Shown: one piece after another, positions 1 through 8,671 of the stretch
Numbering within the stretch: the first letter of the stretch is position 1
How the letters are laid out: each line of letters begins with the position of its first letter
Source of the DNA: Microvirga sp. VF16
GTDB taxonomy: Bacteria; Pseudomonadota; Alphaproteobacteria; Rhizobiales; Beijerinckiaceae
Direction of reading: 5' to 3'
DNA length: 64,000 nt
NCBI RefSeq assembly: GCF_016864375.1
Contig: NZ_CP069354.1
Location: 682,001-746,000 of the forward strand
The notes under the pieces: generated by a model
Told to the model about the DNA's origin: nothing
The model's input: only the letters and a program-made list of their open reading frames with translations
Databases searched by the model: none
Position numbers and translations under genes: made by a program

Positions 1-888
1 AAGCGTCCGCGGCAGACCCTCGCCCCCGCGTGAGGGCAGGCAGGCCACGTGATGCGCGTGCCAGACGGCGGCAACATCCCGTGTCGCGCCATGCCAGGAG
101 ATGCCAGGCTCGGCGCTCCAGGCTTTCAAAGTCTCTTCCGGAATCGTCTTCGGATTCGACGGGTCAGGGGCGCCGTAGAGGGACAGTTCGATGGCAGCAC
201 CCCGGGCCCTCGCTGCCTTCACCGCCTCCACCGCCAGATCGATGCCCTTGGACCACAGCATGCGGGCCACCACCGCGACCTTGAGCGGCGGCTGGTGGGG
301 CAGGGGCGCAGGCTTGAGAGTGTCCGGATCGATGCCGGCGCCGCCGAGAATGGTGATGCGGTCGCTTGTGGGGTCGAGGCCGAGGAGCTTGGGATCGTCC
401 GTATTCTCGAAGACATAGCGGGTCTGGCGGGTGTCCAGGCCGCGCACGAGCAGGCGCACGGCCCGCTGCGACAGGCGTGCGATCGGATCCGTCCGGGCAC
501 CCAGGAAGCCTGAGCCGGTCAGGGCATAGACCCGGCGCCCGATGCCCGCCATGGCGGCCGCGAAGCCCCCAACCAGGATGCCCTTGAGGGCGATGCAATG
601 GACGAGATCCGCCTTCTCAGCCTTGAGGATCGCCGCGAGTTGTCCAGCGGCATAGCCGGCCGCCATGGGATTCAGGCTGCGCCGCTCGGCCTCAAGCGGA
701 ATCACTCTGGCGCCCGTGGCCTCGATGACCTCCCGGTGCGAGCGCACGCGGCACACGACCGTGACTTCAAGCCCGAGCTCGCGGGCGGCCCTGGCCATGG
801 GCAGGAAATGGGAGGCGAAGAACCAGTCTTCGGTAATCACGAAAACGAGCTTGCGGCCTTGGACGTCAGGCAGGGACAAGGAAGACAA
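1..888 (-). CDS. GT4-family glycosyltransferase (partial, C-terminus off the left edge)
   Basis: The minus-strand frame is open from about 888 to base 1, giving 296 residues without a stop. The N-terminus reads as a GT-B Rossmann start (KLVFVITEDWFFASHF), followed by RVYALTGSGF in the first domain. The second domain begins at VAVVARMLWSKGIDLAVEA, and the visible end reads LPSRGGEGLPRTL. That end is the start of the E-x7-E donor-site motif of GT4 retaining glycosyltransferases, so about 70-90 residues are missing. It probably transfers a sugar in lipopolysaccharide or exopolysaccharide synthesis; the substrate cannot be told. There is no ATG near the natural N-terminus. TTG at 888 or 879 is the likely start, without a clear Shine-Dalgarno, so the start is uncertain. 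It is divergent from the topoisomerase gene. Confidence 0.85.
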   Translation of the reverse strand, partial: MSSLSLPDVQGRKLVFVITEDWFFASHFLPMARAARELGLEVTVVCRVRSHREVIEATGARVIPLEAERRSLNPMAAGYAAGQLAAILKAEKADLVHCIALKGILVGGFAAAMAGIGRRVYALTGSGFLGARTDPIARLSQRAVRLLVRGLDTRQTRYVFENTDDPKLLGLDPTSDRITILGGAGIDPDTLKPAPLPHQPPLKVAVVARMLWSKGIDLAVEAVKAARARGAAIELSLYGAPDPSNPKTIPEETLKAWSAEPGISWHGATRDVAAVWHAHHVACLPSRGGEGLPRTL

Positions 889-1053
889 GGGATCATCCGG
901 GTGGAATGGTTGCGCTCTTGTAACCTCGGCATGGGGAGAAAGGGAACTCCCTCAATCGCGACCCGTTGCCGTCGTCCTGAAGCATGGGAGACTCTCCCAG
1001 GGAACCCGGGATGGCGCGGCCCGGTTGACGTCTTGCTTTGTCAAAGGCCGCTC

Positions 1054-2223
1054 ATGCTGGACACGAACTCCACTGCCGAGAATATCATCGATCCGCGCGA
1101 TGCCGCCGAGACGGCGGGCCTGCGCTACGTCTCCGACGAGGAGCCCGGCATCCGGCGCAAGAAATCCGGCAAGGGCTTCACCTACACGGGACCTGACGGC
1201 AAGAAGGTGGCCGACAAGGCGACGCTTGAGCGCATCAAGTCGCTGGCGATCCCGCCTGCCTATACGGATGTCTGGATCTGCACCAAGGCGAACGGCCATA
1301 TCCAGGCGACAGGTCGCGATGCCAAGGGGCGCAAGCAGTATCGCTATCATCCGGCCTTCCGCGAGGTCCGCGAGAGCACGAAATACGAGCACATGCTCGA
1401 ATTCGCCCGCGGGTTGCCGGCGATCCGCAAGATCATCGACGAGCATATGAGCCTGCGCGGCCTGCCGCGCGAAAAGGTGCTGGCGACGGTGGTCAATCTG
1501 CTCGAGAGCACGCTCATCCGCGTCGGTAATTCCGACTACGTCAAGCAGAACAGGAGCTACGGCCTCACGACATTGCGCGATCCGCATGTGAAGGTGGATG
1601 GCGGCGAGCTGCGCTTTCAGTTCAAGGGCAAGAGCGGCAAGACCTGGCGCCTGCAAGTCAAGGATCGGCGCATCGCCAAGATCGTGAAGGCCTGCCAGGA
1701 TCTGCCCGGGCAGGATCTGTTCCAGTATCTCGACGAGAATGGCGAGCAGCAATCGATCACCTCGGCCGATGTGAACGCCTACCTGAAGGAAATCACCGGA
1801 AGCGAGATCACCGCGAAGGATTTCCGCACCTGGGCCGGAACGGTGCTGGCGGCATTGGCGCTCTCCGAATTCGAGGAATTCGACAGCGAGGCCAAGGCCA
1901 AGAGGAACATCCGCGCCGCCATCGAGACGGTCGCTTCACGGCTCGGCAACACGCCGAGCATCTGCCGCAAATGCTATGTGCATCCGGAAGTCTTCGCCTG
2001 CTATCTCGACGGAGGCCTGCTTCTCGACATCAAGGAACAGGTCGAGACGGAGCTGCGTGAGGATCTGTCCAGCCTCAAGCCCGAGGAGGCCGCCGTTCTC
2101 GCGCTGCTGGAGCAGCGCCTCTCCCGCGAGGTGGAAAAGCAGGCGGAGAAGAAGCCGGCGAAAAAGCGCCGCGTGTCGTCGGGCAGGAGGCGGGAGAAGG
2201 CTCCGCCTGAGATGCGGGTTTGA
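1054..2223 (+). CDS. DNA topoisomerase IB (poxvirus/bacterial type)
   Basis: This is a 389-residue type IB topoisomerase, which relaxes supercoils through a 3'-phosphotyrosyl intermediate. The N-terminal domain contains AIPPAYTDVWIC, GHIQATGRDAKGRKQYRYH and the following helices. The catalytic core shows SYGLTTLRDPHV, GKSGKTW (general-acid Lys region), DFRTWAGTVLAA and the tyrosine motif CRKCYVHPEVF with Tyr about residue 308. The C-terminus is Lys/Arg rich. The reading frame is open back to 598, but residues from that stretch do not resemble the family and overlap the divergent glycosyltransferase. ATG 1054 gives the usual bacterial TopIB length. Such genes are common as a housekeeping or accessory enzyme in Hyphomicrobiales. 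Confidence 0.93.
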   Translation: MLDTNSTAENIIDPRDAAETAGLRYVSDEEPGIRRKKSGKGFTYTGPDGKKVADKATLERIKSLAIPPAYTDVWICTKANGHIQATGRDAKGRKQYRYHPAFREVRESTKYEHMLEFARGLPAIRKIIDEHMSLRGLPREKVLATVVNLLESTLIRVGNSDYVKQNRSYGLTTLRDPHVKVDGGELRFQFKGKSGKTWRLQVKDRRIAKIVKACQDLPGQDLFQYLDENGEQQSITSADVNAYLKEITGSEITAKDFRTWAGTVLAALALSEFEEFDSEAKAKRNIRAAIETVASRLGNTPSICRKCYVHPEVFACYLDGGLLLDIKEQVETELREDLSSLKPEEAAVLALLEQRLSREVEKQAEKKPAKKRRVSSGRRREKAPPEMRV

Positions 2224-2230
2224 AGACACA

Positions 2231-2453
2231 CGGTCATCCCGGACGGCGCAGCCGATCCGGGATCGCGTGCAAACAAGGCGCTTGAACCTCAACACTGTCA
2301 TTCCCGAAGGCGGGAATCCATAGCCGCTGACGGTGCCGGACTGATTGAAGGTCGTGATTATGGATCCCGGGCGCAGCTTACGCGGCCCCGGGATGACAGT
2401 GCTTTACTCGTCCAACGATCCCGGATCTTCGCTCCGCTTCGTCCGGGATGACA
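2231..2453. repeat. Cluster of GC-rich palindromic intergenic repeats (family B)
   Basis: The 305-base gap between the topoisomerase and the next gene is filled by inverted-repeat units. One unit is 2232-2262 (GTCATCCCGGACGG...GATCCGGGAT). A second spans 2296-2399 with arms GTCATTCCCGAAGGCGGGA and CCCCGGGATGACAG. A third is 2418-2452 (GATCCCGGATCTTCGC...GTCCGGGATGACAG). The same family recurs at 38245-38388. These look like the short extragenic mosaic repeats common in Hyphomicrobiales. They carry no coding potential. Confidence 0.8.
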
Positions 2454-2528
2454 GCCTGCATTGAGAGCCGCTTGACCCAACCCTCTCTCATGGTCCATCG
2501 CATCCGCTCCAAACAGGACCCATGTGAG

Positions 2529-2867
2529 ATGCGACGTTTACTGACATCCGTCATCGCCATTGCAACATTGCTGGCCAGCAGTGTTGCACCCACTATGGCG
2601 CAAACCCCTCAATCTCAGAGCTGGCCCGAGGTGAAATGCGCTCGCTACAAGAAGGCGTGGTCGGACGCCCTCGCGCATCGCGGGACGAAAGGGTTGGGCC
2701 AGGAATTTCTCGACCGTCATGAAGCCTTCATCGCATCGGGCTGCACCACGCAAGGCGATGTCTGTCCTCGCTCCGCAGAGGAGCTCGACCTCGCCAACAT
2801 GATGGTGGTCGCGGCCATGAATGCGGGAACGGCAAGCACCTTTCCGCCTTTCGCCTGCCGCAGGTAA
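2529..2867 (+). CDS. Small exported protein of unknown function
   Basis: This encodes 112 residues, starting at ATG 2529 with MRRLLTSVIAIATLLASS. That is a clean signal peptide with predicted cleavage near residue 25 (MAQ|TP). The frame is open to 2448, but those residues would precede the signal peptide, so 2529 is preferred. The mature part is about 87 residues with four cysteines (one near the N-terminus, two in SGCTTQGDVC, one in FACRR), compatible with disulfides in the periplasm. I recognise no domain. It lies upstream of the cytochrome bd genes in the same direction, but with a 165-base gap, so co-transcription is not shown. Confidence 0.6.
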   Translation: MRRLLTSVIAIATLLASSVAPTMAQTPQSQSWPEVKCARYKKAWSDALAHRGTKGLGQEFLDRHEAFIASGCTTQGDVCPRSAEELDLANMMVVAAMNAGTASTFPPFACRR

Positions 2868-2926
2868 TCTGAAGGCTTGTAGGCTCTCGCGCAGCGCCTC
2901 AGCACGCGATGGCACCCGCGTCGTTC

Positions 2927-2938
2927 AGAATATATTCT
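2927..2938. promoter_or_regulatory. Palindrome AGAATATATTCT upstream of cydA
   Basis: A perfect 12-base palindrome lies 94 bases before the cydA start, in a locally AT-rich patch of a GC-rich intergenic region. It does not match an FNR/FixK site (TTGAT-N4-ATCAA). It may be an operator for the oxidase operon; this is inference. Confidence 0.35.
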
Positions 2939-3032
2939 TGTCACGCAACCCCACCAGGATCCCAGGCCACTGGTCCAGGCCTCCGTTCCGCCCTAAAAGC
3001 AAAGCTGGTAGGTCGATGATGGGGAAGCGGAT

Positions 3033-4469
3033 ATGGAATTCGATGCCCTGATGCTCTCACGCATCCAATTCGCATTCACGATTGCCTTTCACATCATCTT
3101 CCCGGCCTTCACCATCGGCCTCGCCAGCTGGCTTGCGGCGCTGGAATTCAACTGGCTGCGCACGGGCAATCCGCTCTACCGCAATCTCTTCCGTTTCTGG
3201 GTGAAGGTGTTTGCGGTTTCCTTCGGCCTCGGCGTCGTGTCCGGTATCGTCATGAGCTACCAGTTCGGCACGAACTGGTCGCGCTACTCCGAATTCACCG
3301 GCAATGTTTTGGGGCCCGTCATCGCCTACGAGGTGTTCACGGCCTTCTTCCTGGAAGCGGCCTTCCTCGGCATCATGCTCTTCGGCTGGGAAAAGGTTGG
3401 CGACCGGCTGCACTTCTTCGCCACCTGCATGGTGGCCTTGGGCACGCTGATTTCCGCATTCTGGATTCTGTCCGCCAATTCCTGGATGCAGACGCCCGAT
3501 GGTTTTGCCATCGAGAACGGCAAGGCGGTGCCGGTCGACTGGTTCAAGGTCGTCTTCAATCCGTCCTTCCCCTTACGCTACGCGCATATGGTGCTGGGCT
3601 GCTACCTGACGACGGCTTTCGCGGTAGCAGGCATGTCCGCCTGGATGCTGCTTCGCCATCCGCATGACGCGCCGGCGGCGAAGCTCGCCGGATCGCGGCG
3701 CTCCATGTCGATGGCCTTGTGGTTCGCCACCATCTTCGTGCCGGTTCAGATCCTCATCGGCGATCTGCACGGTCTCGGCGTGCTCAAATATCAGCCGACC
3801 AAGCTCGCCGCCATCGAGGGCAACTGGGATCGCATGGACAACATGCCCCTGCGCTTCTTCGCCATTCCGGACGAAGTGGCGGAAACGAACCACTACGAGA
3901 TCAGTATTCCGAAGATCGGGAGCTGGATTTTGACCCATGCCTACGACGGAGTCGTGCCCGGATTGAAGGATGTGCCGCCGGACGAACGCCCGCCGGTCTG
4001 GCCCGTCTTCTTCTCCTTCCGCTTCATGGTCGGCATCGGTCTCGCAATGCTCGGTATCGGCCTGTGGAGTCTTTACCTACGCTGGAAGGGCACGCTCTTC
4101 ACCAACAGGATGTTTCTCACCGCTGCCATGATCATGACGCCCTCGGGCTTTGGCGCGGTTCTCTTCGGCTGGTTCGTCGCCGAGATCGGCCGTCAGCCTT
4201 ACGTGGTGTACGGACATCTGCGCACGGCGGATGCGGTGTCTCCCATCTCGACCGGAGCCGTGACCACATCGCTTCTGACCTTCATTGTCGTCTATGCCTT
4301 CGTGTTCGGCTTCGGCTCCTATTATCTCGCCAAGCTCCTGCGGCGCGGGCCCGATCCCGTCGAGGACATCCGCGAAGACGATCTCGGCAAGAAGCCGAAG
4401 CGCCCATTCTCGGTGCCGGACGAAGGGCTCGAAGGCGAGCCGGGGCACAAGGCGCTGCCAATACGCTAG
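3033..4469 (+). CDS. cydA: Cytochrome bd-type quinol oxidase subunit I (cyanide-insensitive oxidase type)
   Basis: This is a 478-residue integral membrane protein that oxidises quinol and reduces oxygen without being a heme-copper enzyme. The N-terminus LSRIQFAFTIAFHIIFPA carries the heme ligand His20. A second heme histidine is H185 in RYAHMVLGCY, and the quinol-site region is present (GWFVAEIGRQPYVVYG). The quinol loop is short and total length is well below the 522 residues of E. coli CydA, which is the CioA type of many proteobacteria. A Shine-Dalgarno-like GGGGAAG precedes ATG 3033. It is followed after 13 bases by subunit II, forming the operon cydAB-DUF2474. The symbol cioA would be equally suitable. 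Confidence 0.95.
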   Translation: MEFDALMLSRIQFAFTIAFHIIFPAFTIGLASWLAALEFNWLRTGNPLYRNLFRFWVKVFAVSFGLGVVSGIVMSYQFGTNWSRYSEFTGNVLGPVIAYEVFTAFFLEAAFLGIMLFGWEKVGDRLHFFATCMVALGTLISAFWILSANSWMQTPDGFAIENGKAVPVDWFKVVFNPSFPLRYAHMVLGCYLTTAFAVAGMSAWMLLRHPHDAPAAKLAGSRRSMSMALWFATIFVPVQILIGDLHGLGVLKYQPTKLAAIEGNWDRMDNMPLRFFAIPDEVAETNHYEISIPKIGSWILTHAYDGVVPGLKDVPPDERPPVWPVFFSFRFMVGIGLAMLGIGLWSLYLRWKGTLFTNRMFLTAAMIMTPSGFGAVLFGWFVAEIGRQPYVVYGHLRTADAVSPISTGAVTTSLLTFIVVYAFVFGFGSYYLAKLLRRGPDPVEDIREDDLGKKPKRPFSVPDEGLEGEPGHKALPIR

Positions 4470-4482
4470 GAGCTTGAAGATC

Positions 4483-5532
4483 ATGTTCGGCTTCGGAATG
4501 GAATACGAAGGACTGGCCTTCTGGCTGCCGCTGATCTGGGCTGGGCTGATTGCGGTGGCGGTGGCCATGTACGTGATCGCCGACGGTTTCGATCTCGGCG
4601 TCGGCATTCTCTTCAAGGCGGCTGGCAGCGAGAACTGGCGCGATCGGATGATGTTTTCCGTCGCTCCCATCTGGGACGGCAACGAGACCTGGCTCGTCCT
4701 CGGCGGTGGCGGTCTCTTCGCCGTGTTTCACATCGCCTACGCGGTTCTCATGCCGGCATTGTATCTGCCGATCATCTTCATGCTCGTCGCCCTCATCTTT
4801 CGCGGTGTCGCCTTCGAGTTCCGCTTCAAGGCGGAGCGGTCGAAATTCCTGTGGGACAATGCCTTCTTCTTCGGCTCGCTGCTCGCGACCTTCTTCCAGG
4901 GCATGGTGCTCGGCGCCTTCGTGCAGGGCTTTGCCACCGACGGACGTCAGTTCACCGGCGGCACCTTCGATTTCCTCACCCCGTTCAGCGTGCTCACGGG
5001 CATCAGCCTGATCTTCGGTTATGGCCTTCTCGGCGCGACCTGGTGCGTGATGAAGACCACGGGCGAACTGGAGATCTGGGCGCGGCGGATGGCGGTGCGC
5101 TTTCTCCTCGCCACCGTCCTTGCCATGGCCATCGTGTCGGTGTGGGTGCCGTTCCTAGGAAGGCAGATCGAGACGCGCTGGTTCTCCTGGCCCAACATTG
5201 CGTTTCTCGCGCCGATTCCATTGGTGACCGCGTATGTGGCCTACAGGCTGTTTCGCGATCTCGATGAGGGACGCCATTACCGCCCGTTCTTCCTGGCAAT
5301 CGCCCTGTTCCTGCTCGGCTATCTCGGCCTGGGCGTCAGCCTCTTCCCATTCATCGTGCCGCCGAACCTCACGATCTGGGACACGGCGAACACTGTGAAT
5401 TCTCAGCTCTTCGCGCTTGTTGGCTTCGCCATCGTGCTGCCGATCATCTTCGCCTACACGGCCTATTCCTATTACGTCTTCCGCGGCAAGGTGGCAGACG
5501 AGATCTCAGGCGGCGGCTACGGGTATCACTGA
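4483..5532 (+). CDS. cydB: Cytochrome bd-type quinol oxidase subunit II
   Basis: This is a 349-residue polytopic membrane protein, the partner of subunit I. Family motifs near the N-terminus are visible: VIADGFDLGVGIL, APIWDGNETWLVLGGGGLFA, and later NAFFFGSLLATFFQGMVLGAF. Roughly eight or nine hydrophobic helices follow, ending in YTAYSYYVFRGKV. ATG 4483 was chosen because AGGAG lies just before it and the frame is continuous with the family N-terminus. The longer open frame from 4285 overlaps cydA and is not family-like. The stop codon overlaps the start of the next small gene (TGATG), so the two are translationally coupled. Confidence 0.95.
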   Translation: MFGFGMEYEGLAFWLPLIWAGLIAVAVAMYVIADGFDLGVGILFKAAGSENWRDRMMFSVAPIWDGNETWLVLGGGGLFAVFHIAYAVLMPALYLPIIFMLVALIFRGVAFEFRFKAERSKFLWDNAFFFGSLLATFFQGMVLGAFVQGFATDGRQFTGGTFDFLTPFSVLTGISLIFGYGLLGATWCVMKTTGELEIWARRMAVRFLLATVLAMAIVSVWVPFLGRQIETRWFSWPNIAFLAPIPLVTAYVAYRLFRDLDEGRHYRPFFLAIALFLLGYLGLGVSLFPFIVPPNLTIWDTANTVNSQLFALVGFAIVLPIIFAYTAYSYYVFRGKVADEISGGGYGYH

Positions 5533-5663
5533 TGCAAGCAGAAACGCATCCTCCGCCGGAACGACGCTCGAAACGCCTGCTCTGGTTCGTGTTCCTGTAT
5601 GTCGCAAGCCTCGCGATCTTCGCCGCGCTGGTCTATGGCTTGAGAGGCATCATTCCCCATTAA
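5532..5663 (+). CDS. DUF2474-type small membrane subunit of the bd oxidase
   Basis: This 43-residue protein starts at ATG 5532, whose first base is the last base of the cydB stop. A basic N-terminus (PPPERRSKRLLW) precedes a single transmembrane helix (FVFLYVASLAIFAALVYGL) and a short RGIIPH tail. Tiny DUF2474 proteins follow cioAB operons in many proteobacteria. They are the positional counterpart of CydX/YbgT in E. coli, which stabilises the oxidase. The role is inferred from position and topology. Its last four bases overlap the end of the convergent gene at 5660-6499. Confidence 0.85.
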   Translation: MQAETHPPPERRSKRLLWFVFLYVASLAIFAALVYGLRGIIPH

Positions 5664-6499
5664 CGATAGGTGCCGATAAAGCCTTTGTCGGTCACCACCA
5701 CCCAGCGGGCGCCGCGGCGCTCGATGGCCTCGATACGGCCGACACCCGGGAGCACGCCGCCGGGCATGACCTCGTAGAGGCGCCGGTTCCGGTTCTCGAC
5801 GAGAGCTGCACCGTCATAGACCTCGCGCAGCACCCATCCGTCGACGGGTTCGCTCTTGACCGGCTTGGGAGCCGGGGCCTCCTCGCGCGCGGCAGCCTCG
5901 GTGGCCGGAGGCGCGACCGGAGTTGCAGGCCTCGTGTTCAGTCCCGCCAGGGTGGTCAGGATCTGGCTCTCCATCCGGTCGAGCCGGCCTTCAAGAGCGG
6001 AGAGCTTCTTACCGGGCTCATCGAGGCTGATAGCGAGGCGTTCGATCTTTTCGGTGAGCATCGTCCGTTCCGACGCAGACGATGTGGACGCGGTGTGCTC
6101 GATATCCTTGAAGGCGACAACCGTCTCTCGCAGCGCATCCAGATCGGTGCTCAGCCGGGCAAGGATCTCCTGGCTGCGAGCCGTCTCGGTTTCCAGGCGT
6201 CGAATGGCATCCTGGTTGGCCAGGGTTCCCATATAGGAGGCCGACCAGCCGGCTCCGACGAGGAGCAGGGCCATGGCGGCCTGGCTCAGGAGCTTGGTGG
6301 GAAAAGTTCGGCCGCGGGTTGCAATGCCGTTATTCATCGCCACATCAGGGGAGGTAGGCTTGAGGCCAAGCTTCGCACTTTTGATGGCCTCTTCCAGGGC
6401 TGCGCTGGCCATGGGGTCGATCTGGACATTGCCGGCGGATGATGCGCCAGCCTGTTTCGCCGCTTCGCTGCGATCCTGAGAACGTATGTTGATGTCCAT
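5660..6499 (-). CDS. Single-pass membrane protein with coiled coil, unknown function
   Basis: This 279-residue protein has a soluble N-terminus (about 65 residues), one hydrophobic helix at about 68-90 (LLSQAAMALLLVGAGWSASY), and a long heptad-like Glu/Arg/Leu region at about 95-190. An Ala/Pro-rich linker (about 193-215) and a compact C-terminal domain follow (GWVLREVYDGAALVENRNRR, then VTDKGFIGTYR). The C-terminal part would be periplasmic if the N-terminus is inside. I do not recognise a named family. It is divergent from the type I secretion operon across a 396-base, motif-rich gap, which suggests but does not prove a shared role. Confidence 0.8.
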   Translation of the reverse strand: MDINIRSQDRSEAAKQAGASSAGNVQIDPMASAALEEAIKSAKLGLKPTSPDVAMNNGIATRGRTFPTKLLSQAAMALLLVGAGWSASYMGTLANQDAIRRLETETARSQEILARLSTDLDALRETVVAFKDIEHTASTSSASERTMLTEKIERLAISLDEPGKKLSALEGRLDRMESQILTTLAGLNTRPATPVAPPATEAAAREEAPAPKPVKSEPVDGWVLREVYDGAALVENRNRRLYEVMPGGVLPGVGRIEAIERRGARWVVVTDKGFIGTYR

Positions 6500-6895
6500 A
6501 TTCCGACCTCATTTTCAGGTCAGAGACAGTTAACCCTAAAAGTTTACCAAAGCGTTATCTTTAATGTTAAGTGCTTACGTTACATGTCCGCTCAAATAGA
6601 GGGGACATGTAACATTGCGCACATACAGCAAGAACTTTTTGTTGACATAGTTACATATAATAGGGTTACAAAAGGTGGCGTAACGGAAAGCGACCACCTT
6701 AGGGGCATCTCGATACCCATAAGAGTGCTGATAAACTTGGGCTCGCAGGCCTAACTATAACGAGATACTCTTGTGGGGCCATCCCCGACATCGCGCCATC
6801 GCCAGATGGCAAACGTTGTGATAAGGTATAACCTTTCGCAACGGCTCTACAACCACGACGGCGCCGGGTGACTGGTCGGCCTATGGAAAGAAGAT
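6500..6895. promoter_or_regulatory. AT-rich divergent intergenic region with repeated GTTACAT motifs
   Basis: This 396-base gap is clearly more AT-rich than its surroundings and contains no convincing gene. It holds a perfect 11-base inverted repeat, GTTACATGTCC at 6579-6589 and GGACATGTAAC at 6603-6613, with a 13-base spacer. Further GTTACA copies lie at 6650-6655 and 6665-6670, and GTAAC occurs near 6680. Several copies in about 100 bases look like an operator array for a dimeric regulator controlling the secretion operon, the divergent gene, or both. No good sigma-70 promoter could be assigned. Confidence 0.5.
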
Positions 6896-8671
6896 ATGAA
6901 GCAGGCATCGAGAAATCGGGAAGAAAGCACAGAGGTCCAAGACGCTCTGAAGTCCTGCCTTCCCTCCTTTACCGGGGTTGCCGTATTTTCGGCGGTGGTC
7001 AACCTCCTGGCTCTCACGGGCTCCATCTACATGCTCCAGGTCTATGACCGGGTGTTGTCGAGCCGGAGCATTCCCACCCTGATCGGTCTGTCCCTGATCG
7101 TGCTCGCAGCCTATGCCCTCTCGGGCGGCCTCGACATGTTGCGCGGTCGGATGCTGGCGCGCATCGGCGCCCGCTTCGACGAGCTGCTGTCGCACCGGGT
7201 CTTCGACCTCGTGGCCACGATGCCGCTCAAGGGCGCCAAGCAGGCCGAAAGCATGCAGCCGGTCCGGGATCTCGATACGATCCGCGGGTTTCTCTCGAGC
7301 CTGGGTCCCACGGCCCTGTTCGACATGCCGTTCATGCCGATCTTCCTCATCGGCTGCTTCATGATCCACCCCGGCATCGGCGTCATGTCGGTGGTCGGTG
7401 GCGTGGTCATCATCCTCCTGACGCTCTACACGGACGCCAAGAGCAAGGGTCCCTCCTACGAGGTGACCAAGAGTGGTGCCGAGCGCCACGCCATTGCCGA
7501 GACCAGCCGCCGCAACGCGGAAGCCATTCGCGCCAACGGCATGCTGGGCTTCCTCTCCAAGCGCTATGACGAGGTGCATGTCCGCCACGTCAATGACGGC
7601 CTGCTCGCCAGCGAATCCTCGGCCGGCATCAGCGCCTTCGCCAAGGTCTTCCGCATGGTGCTCCAGTCGGCCATTCTCGGCCTCGGCGCCTATTACGTGA
7701 TCCAGGGGCAGATGTCGGGCGGCCTGATGATTGCCGGCTCGATCCTCATGTCCCGTGCGCTCGCTCCGATCGAGATCGCGGTTGCTCACTGGAAGGGCTT
7801 CACCGCCTCCCGTCAGGCCTATCGCCGTCTGCAGCACATCATGTCGCTCGTGCCGGCTCAGGGCCAGCGCATGCCGCTGCCTGCGCCGAAGGCCGCTCTG
7901 GCGGTGGAAGACGTCTATATCGGCGCTCCGGGCGTTTCGATGCCGATCGTCCAGGCCGCCTCTCTCCAGCTTCAGGCTGGCCAAGGCCTCGGCCTCATCG
8001 GTCCCAGTGCCTCAGGCAAGTCGACCCTCGCCCGTGCCCTCGTCGGCGTCTGGCCGACCCTGCGCGGCGAAATCCGCCTCGACGGCGCGGCCCTCGATCA
8101 GTGGGAGTCGGATTCGCTCGGCCGTCACATCGGCTACCTGCCGCAGGATGTGGAGCTGTTCGAAGGCACCATTGCCGAGAACATCTCCCGCTTCCAGCCG
8201 GACGCCAAGCCGGACGACATCATCGCCGCTGCTCAGACGGCCGGCGCCCATGAGCTCGTCCTCAACCTGCCGGAAGGCTATGATACCCGCATCGGCGAGG
8301 GCGGAGCCTCCCTGTCGGGTGGTCAGCGCCAGCGCGTGGCTCTCGCCCGCGCCCTCTATGGCAACCCGTTCCTGGTCGTGCTCGACGAGCCGAATGCCAG
8401 CCTCGACGGTGCCGGCGACGAGGCCCTGAACCAGGCCATCCTGTCGGTCCGCAAGCGCGGTGGCATCGTCGTCGTCATCACGCACCGCCCGGCTGCTCTC
8501 GGCCAGGTCGATCAGGTCGCCATCGTGGAAGAGGGTCGAATCAAGGCCATGGGACCGCGCGACGAGGTTCTGCAGTCCGTCATGAAACGCAATGCGACGC
8601 CAGCACCGGCACAGGTGCGGCCGCAGCAGGCGCCGGCAGCTCCGGCTACGAACCTGCGAGAGGTTGGTTAA
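6896..8671 (+). CDS. Type I secretion system permease/ATPase (PrtD family)
   Basis: This 591-residue ABC half-transporter has a transmembrane part (about 25-310) fused to an ATPase. Visible motifs are the Walker A loop GPSASGKST at about 369-377, the signature [15 protein letters not shown] from about 473, the Walker B LVVLDEP at about 493-499, and the switch His in VITHRP. The N-terminus lacks a C39 peptidase or C39-like domain, which is typical of PrtD/AprD exporters of RTX proteins. It should energise one-step export of an unfolded substrate from the cytoplasm through a TolC-like channel. ATG 6896 is followed by family-like sequence. The adaptor gene begins at the next base after its stop. 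Confidence 0.93.
   Translation: MKQASRNREESTEVQDALKSCLPSFTGVAVFSAVVNLLALTGSIYMLQVYDRVLSSRSIPTLIGLSLIVLAAYALSGGLDMLRGRMLARIGARFDELLSHRVFDLVATMPLKGAKQAESMQPVRDLDTIRGFLSSLGPTALFDMPFMPIFLIGCFMIHPGIGVMSVVGGVVIILLTLYTDAKSKGPSYEVTKSGAERHAIAETSRRNAEAIRANGMLGFLSKRYDEVHVRHVNDGLLASESSAGISAFAKVFRMVLQSAILGLGAYYVIQGQMSGGLMIAGSILMSRALAPIEIAVAHWKGFTASRQAYRRLQHIMSLVPAQGQRMPLPAPKAALAVEDVYIGAPGVSMPIVQAASLQLQAGQGLGLIGPSASGKSTLARALVGVWPTLRGEIRLDGAALDQWESDSLGRHIGYLPQDVELFEGTIAENISRFQPDAKPDDIIAAAQTAGAHELVLNLPEGYDTRIGEGGASLSGGQRQRVALARALYGNPFLVVLDEPNASLDGAGDEALNQAILSVRKRGGIVVVITHRPAALGQVDQVAIVEEGRIKAMGPRDEVLQSVMKRNATPAPAQVRPQQAPAAPATNLREVG

Noticed and set aside
598..1053. Upstream extension of the topoisomerase reading frame
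   Set aside because: These residues overlap the divergent glycosyltransferase coding region and do not resemble any TopIB N-terminus; ATG 1054 fits the family.
6642..6661. TTGACA followed by TATAAT, resembling a sigma-70 promoter
   Set aside because: The spacing is only 8 bases instead of about 17, so the two boxes cannot work together.
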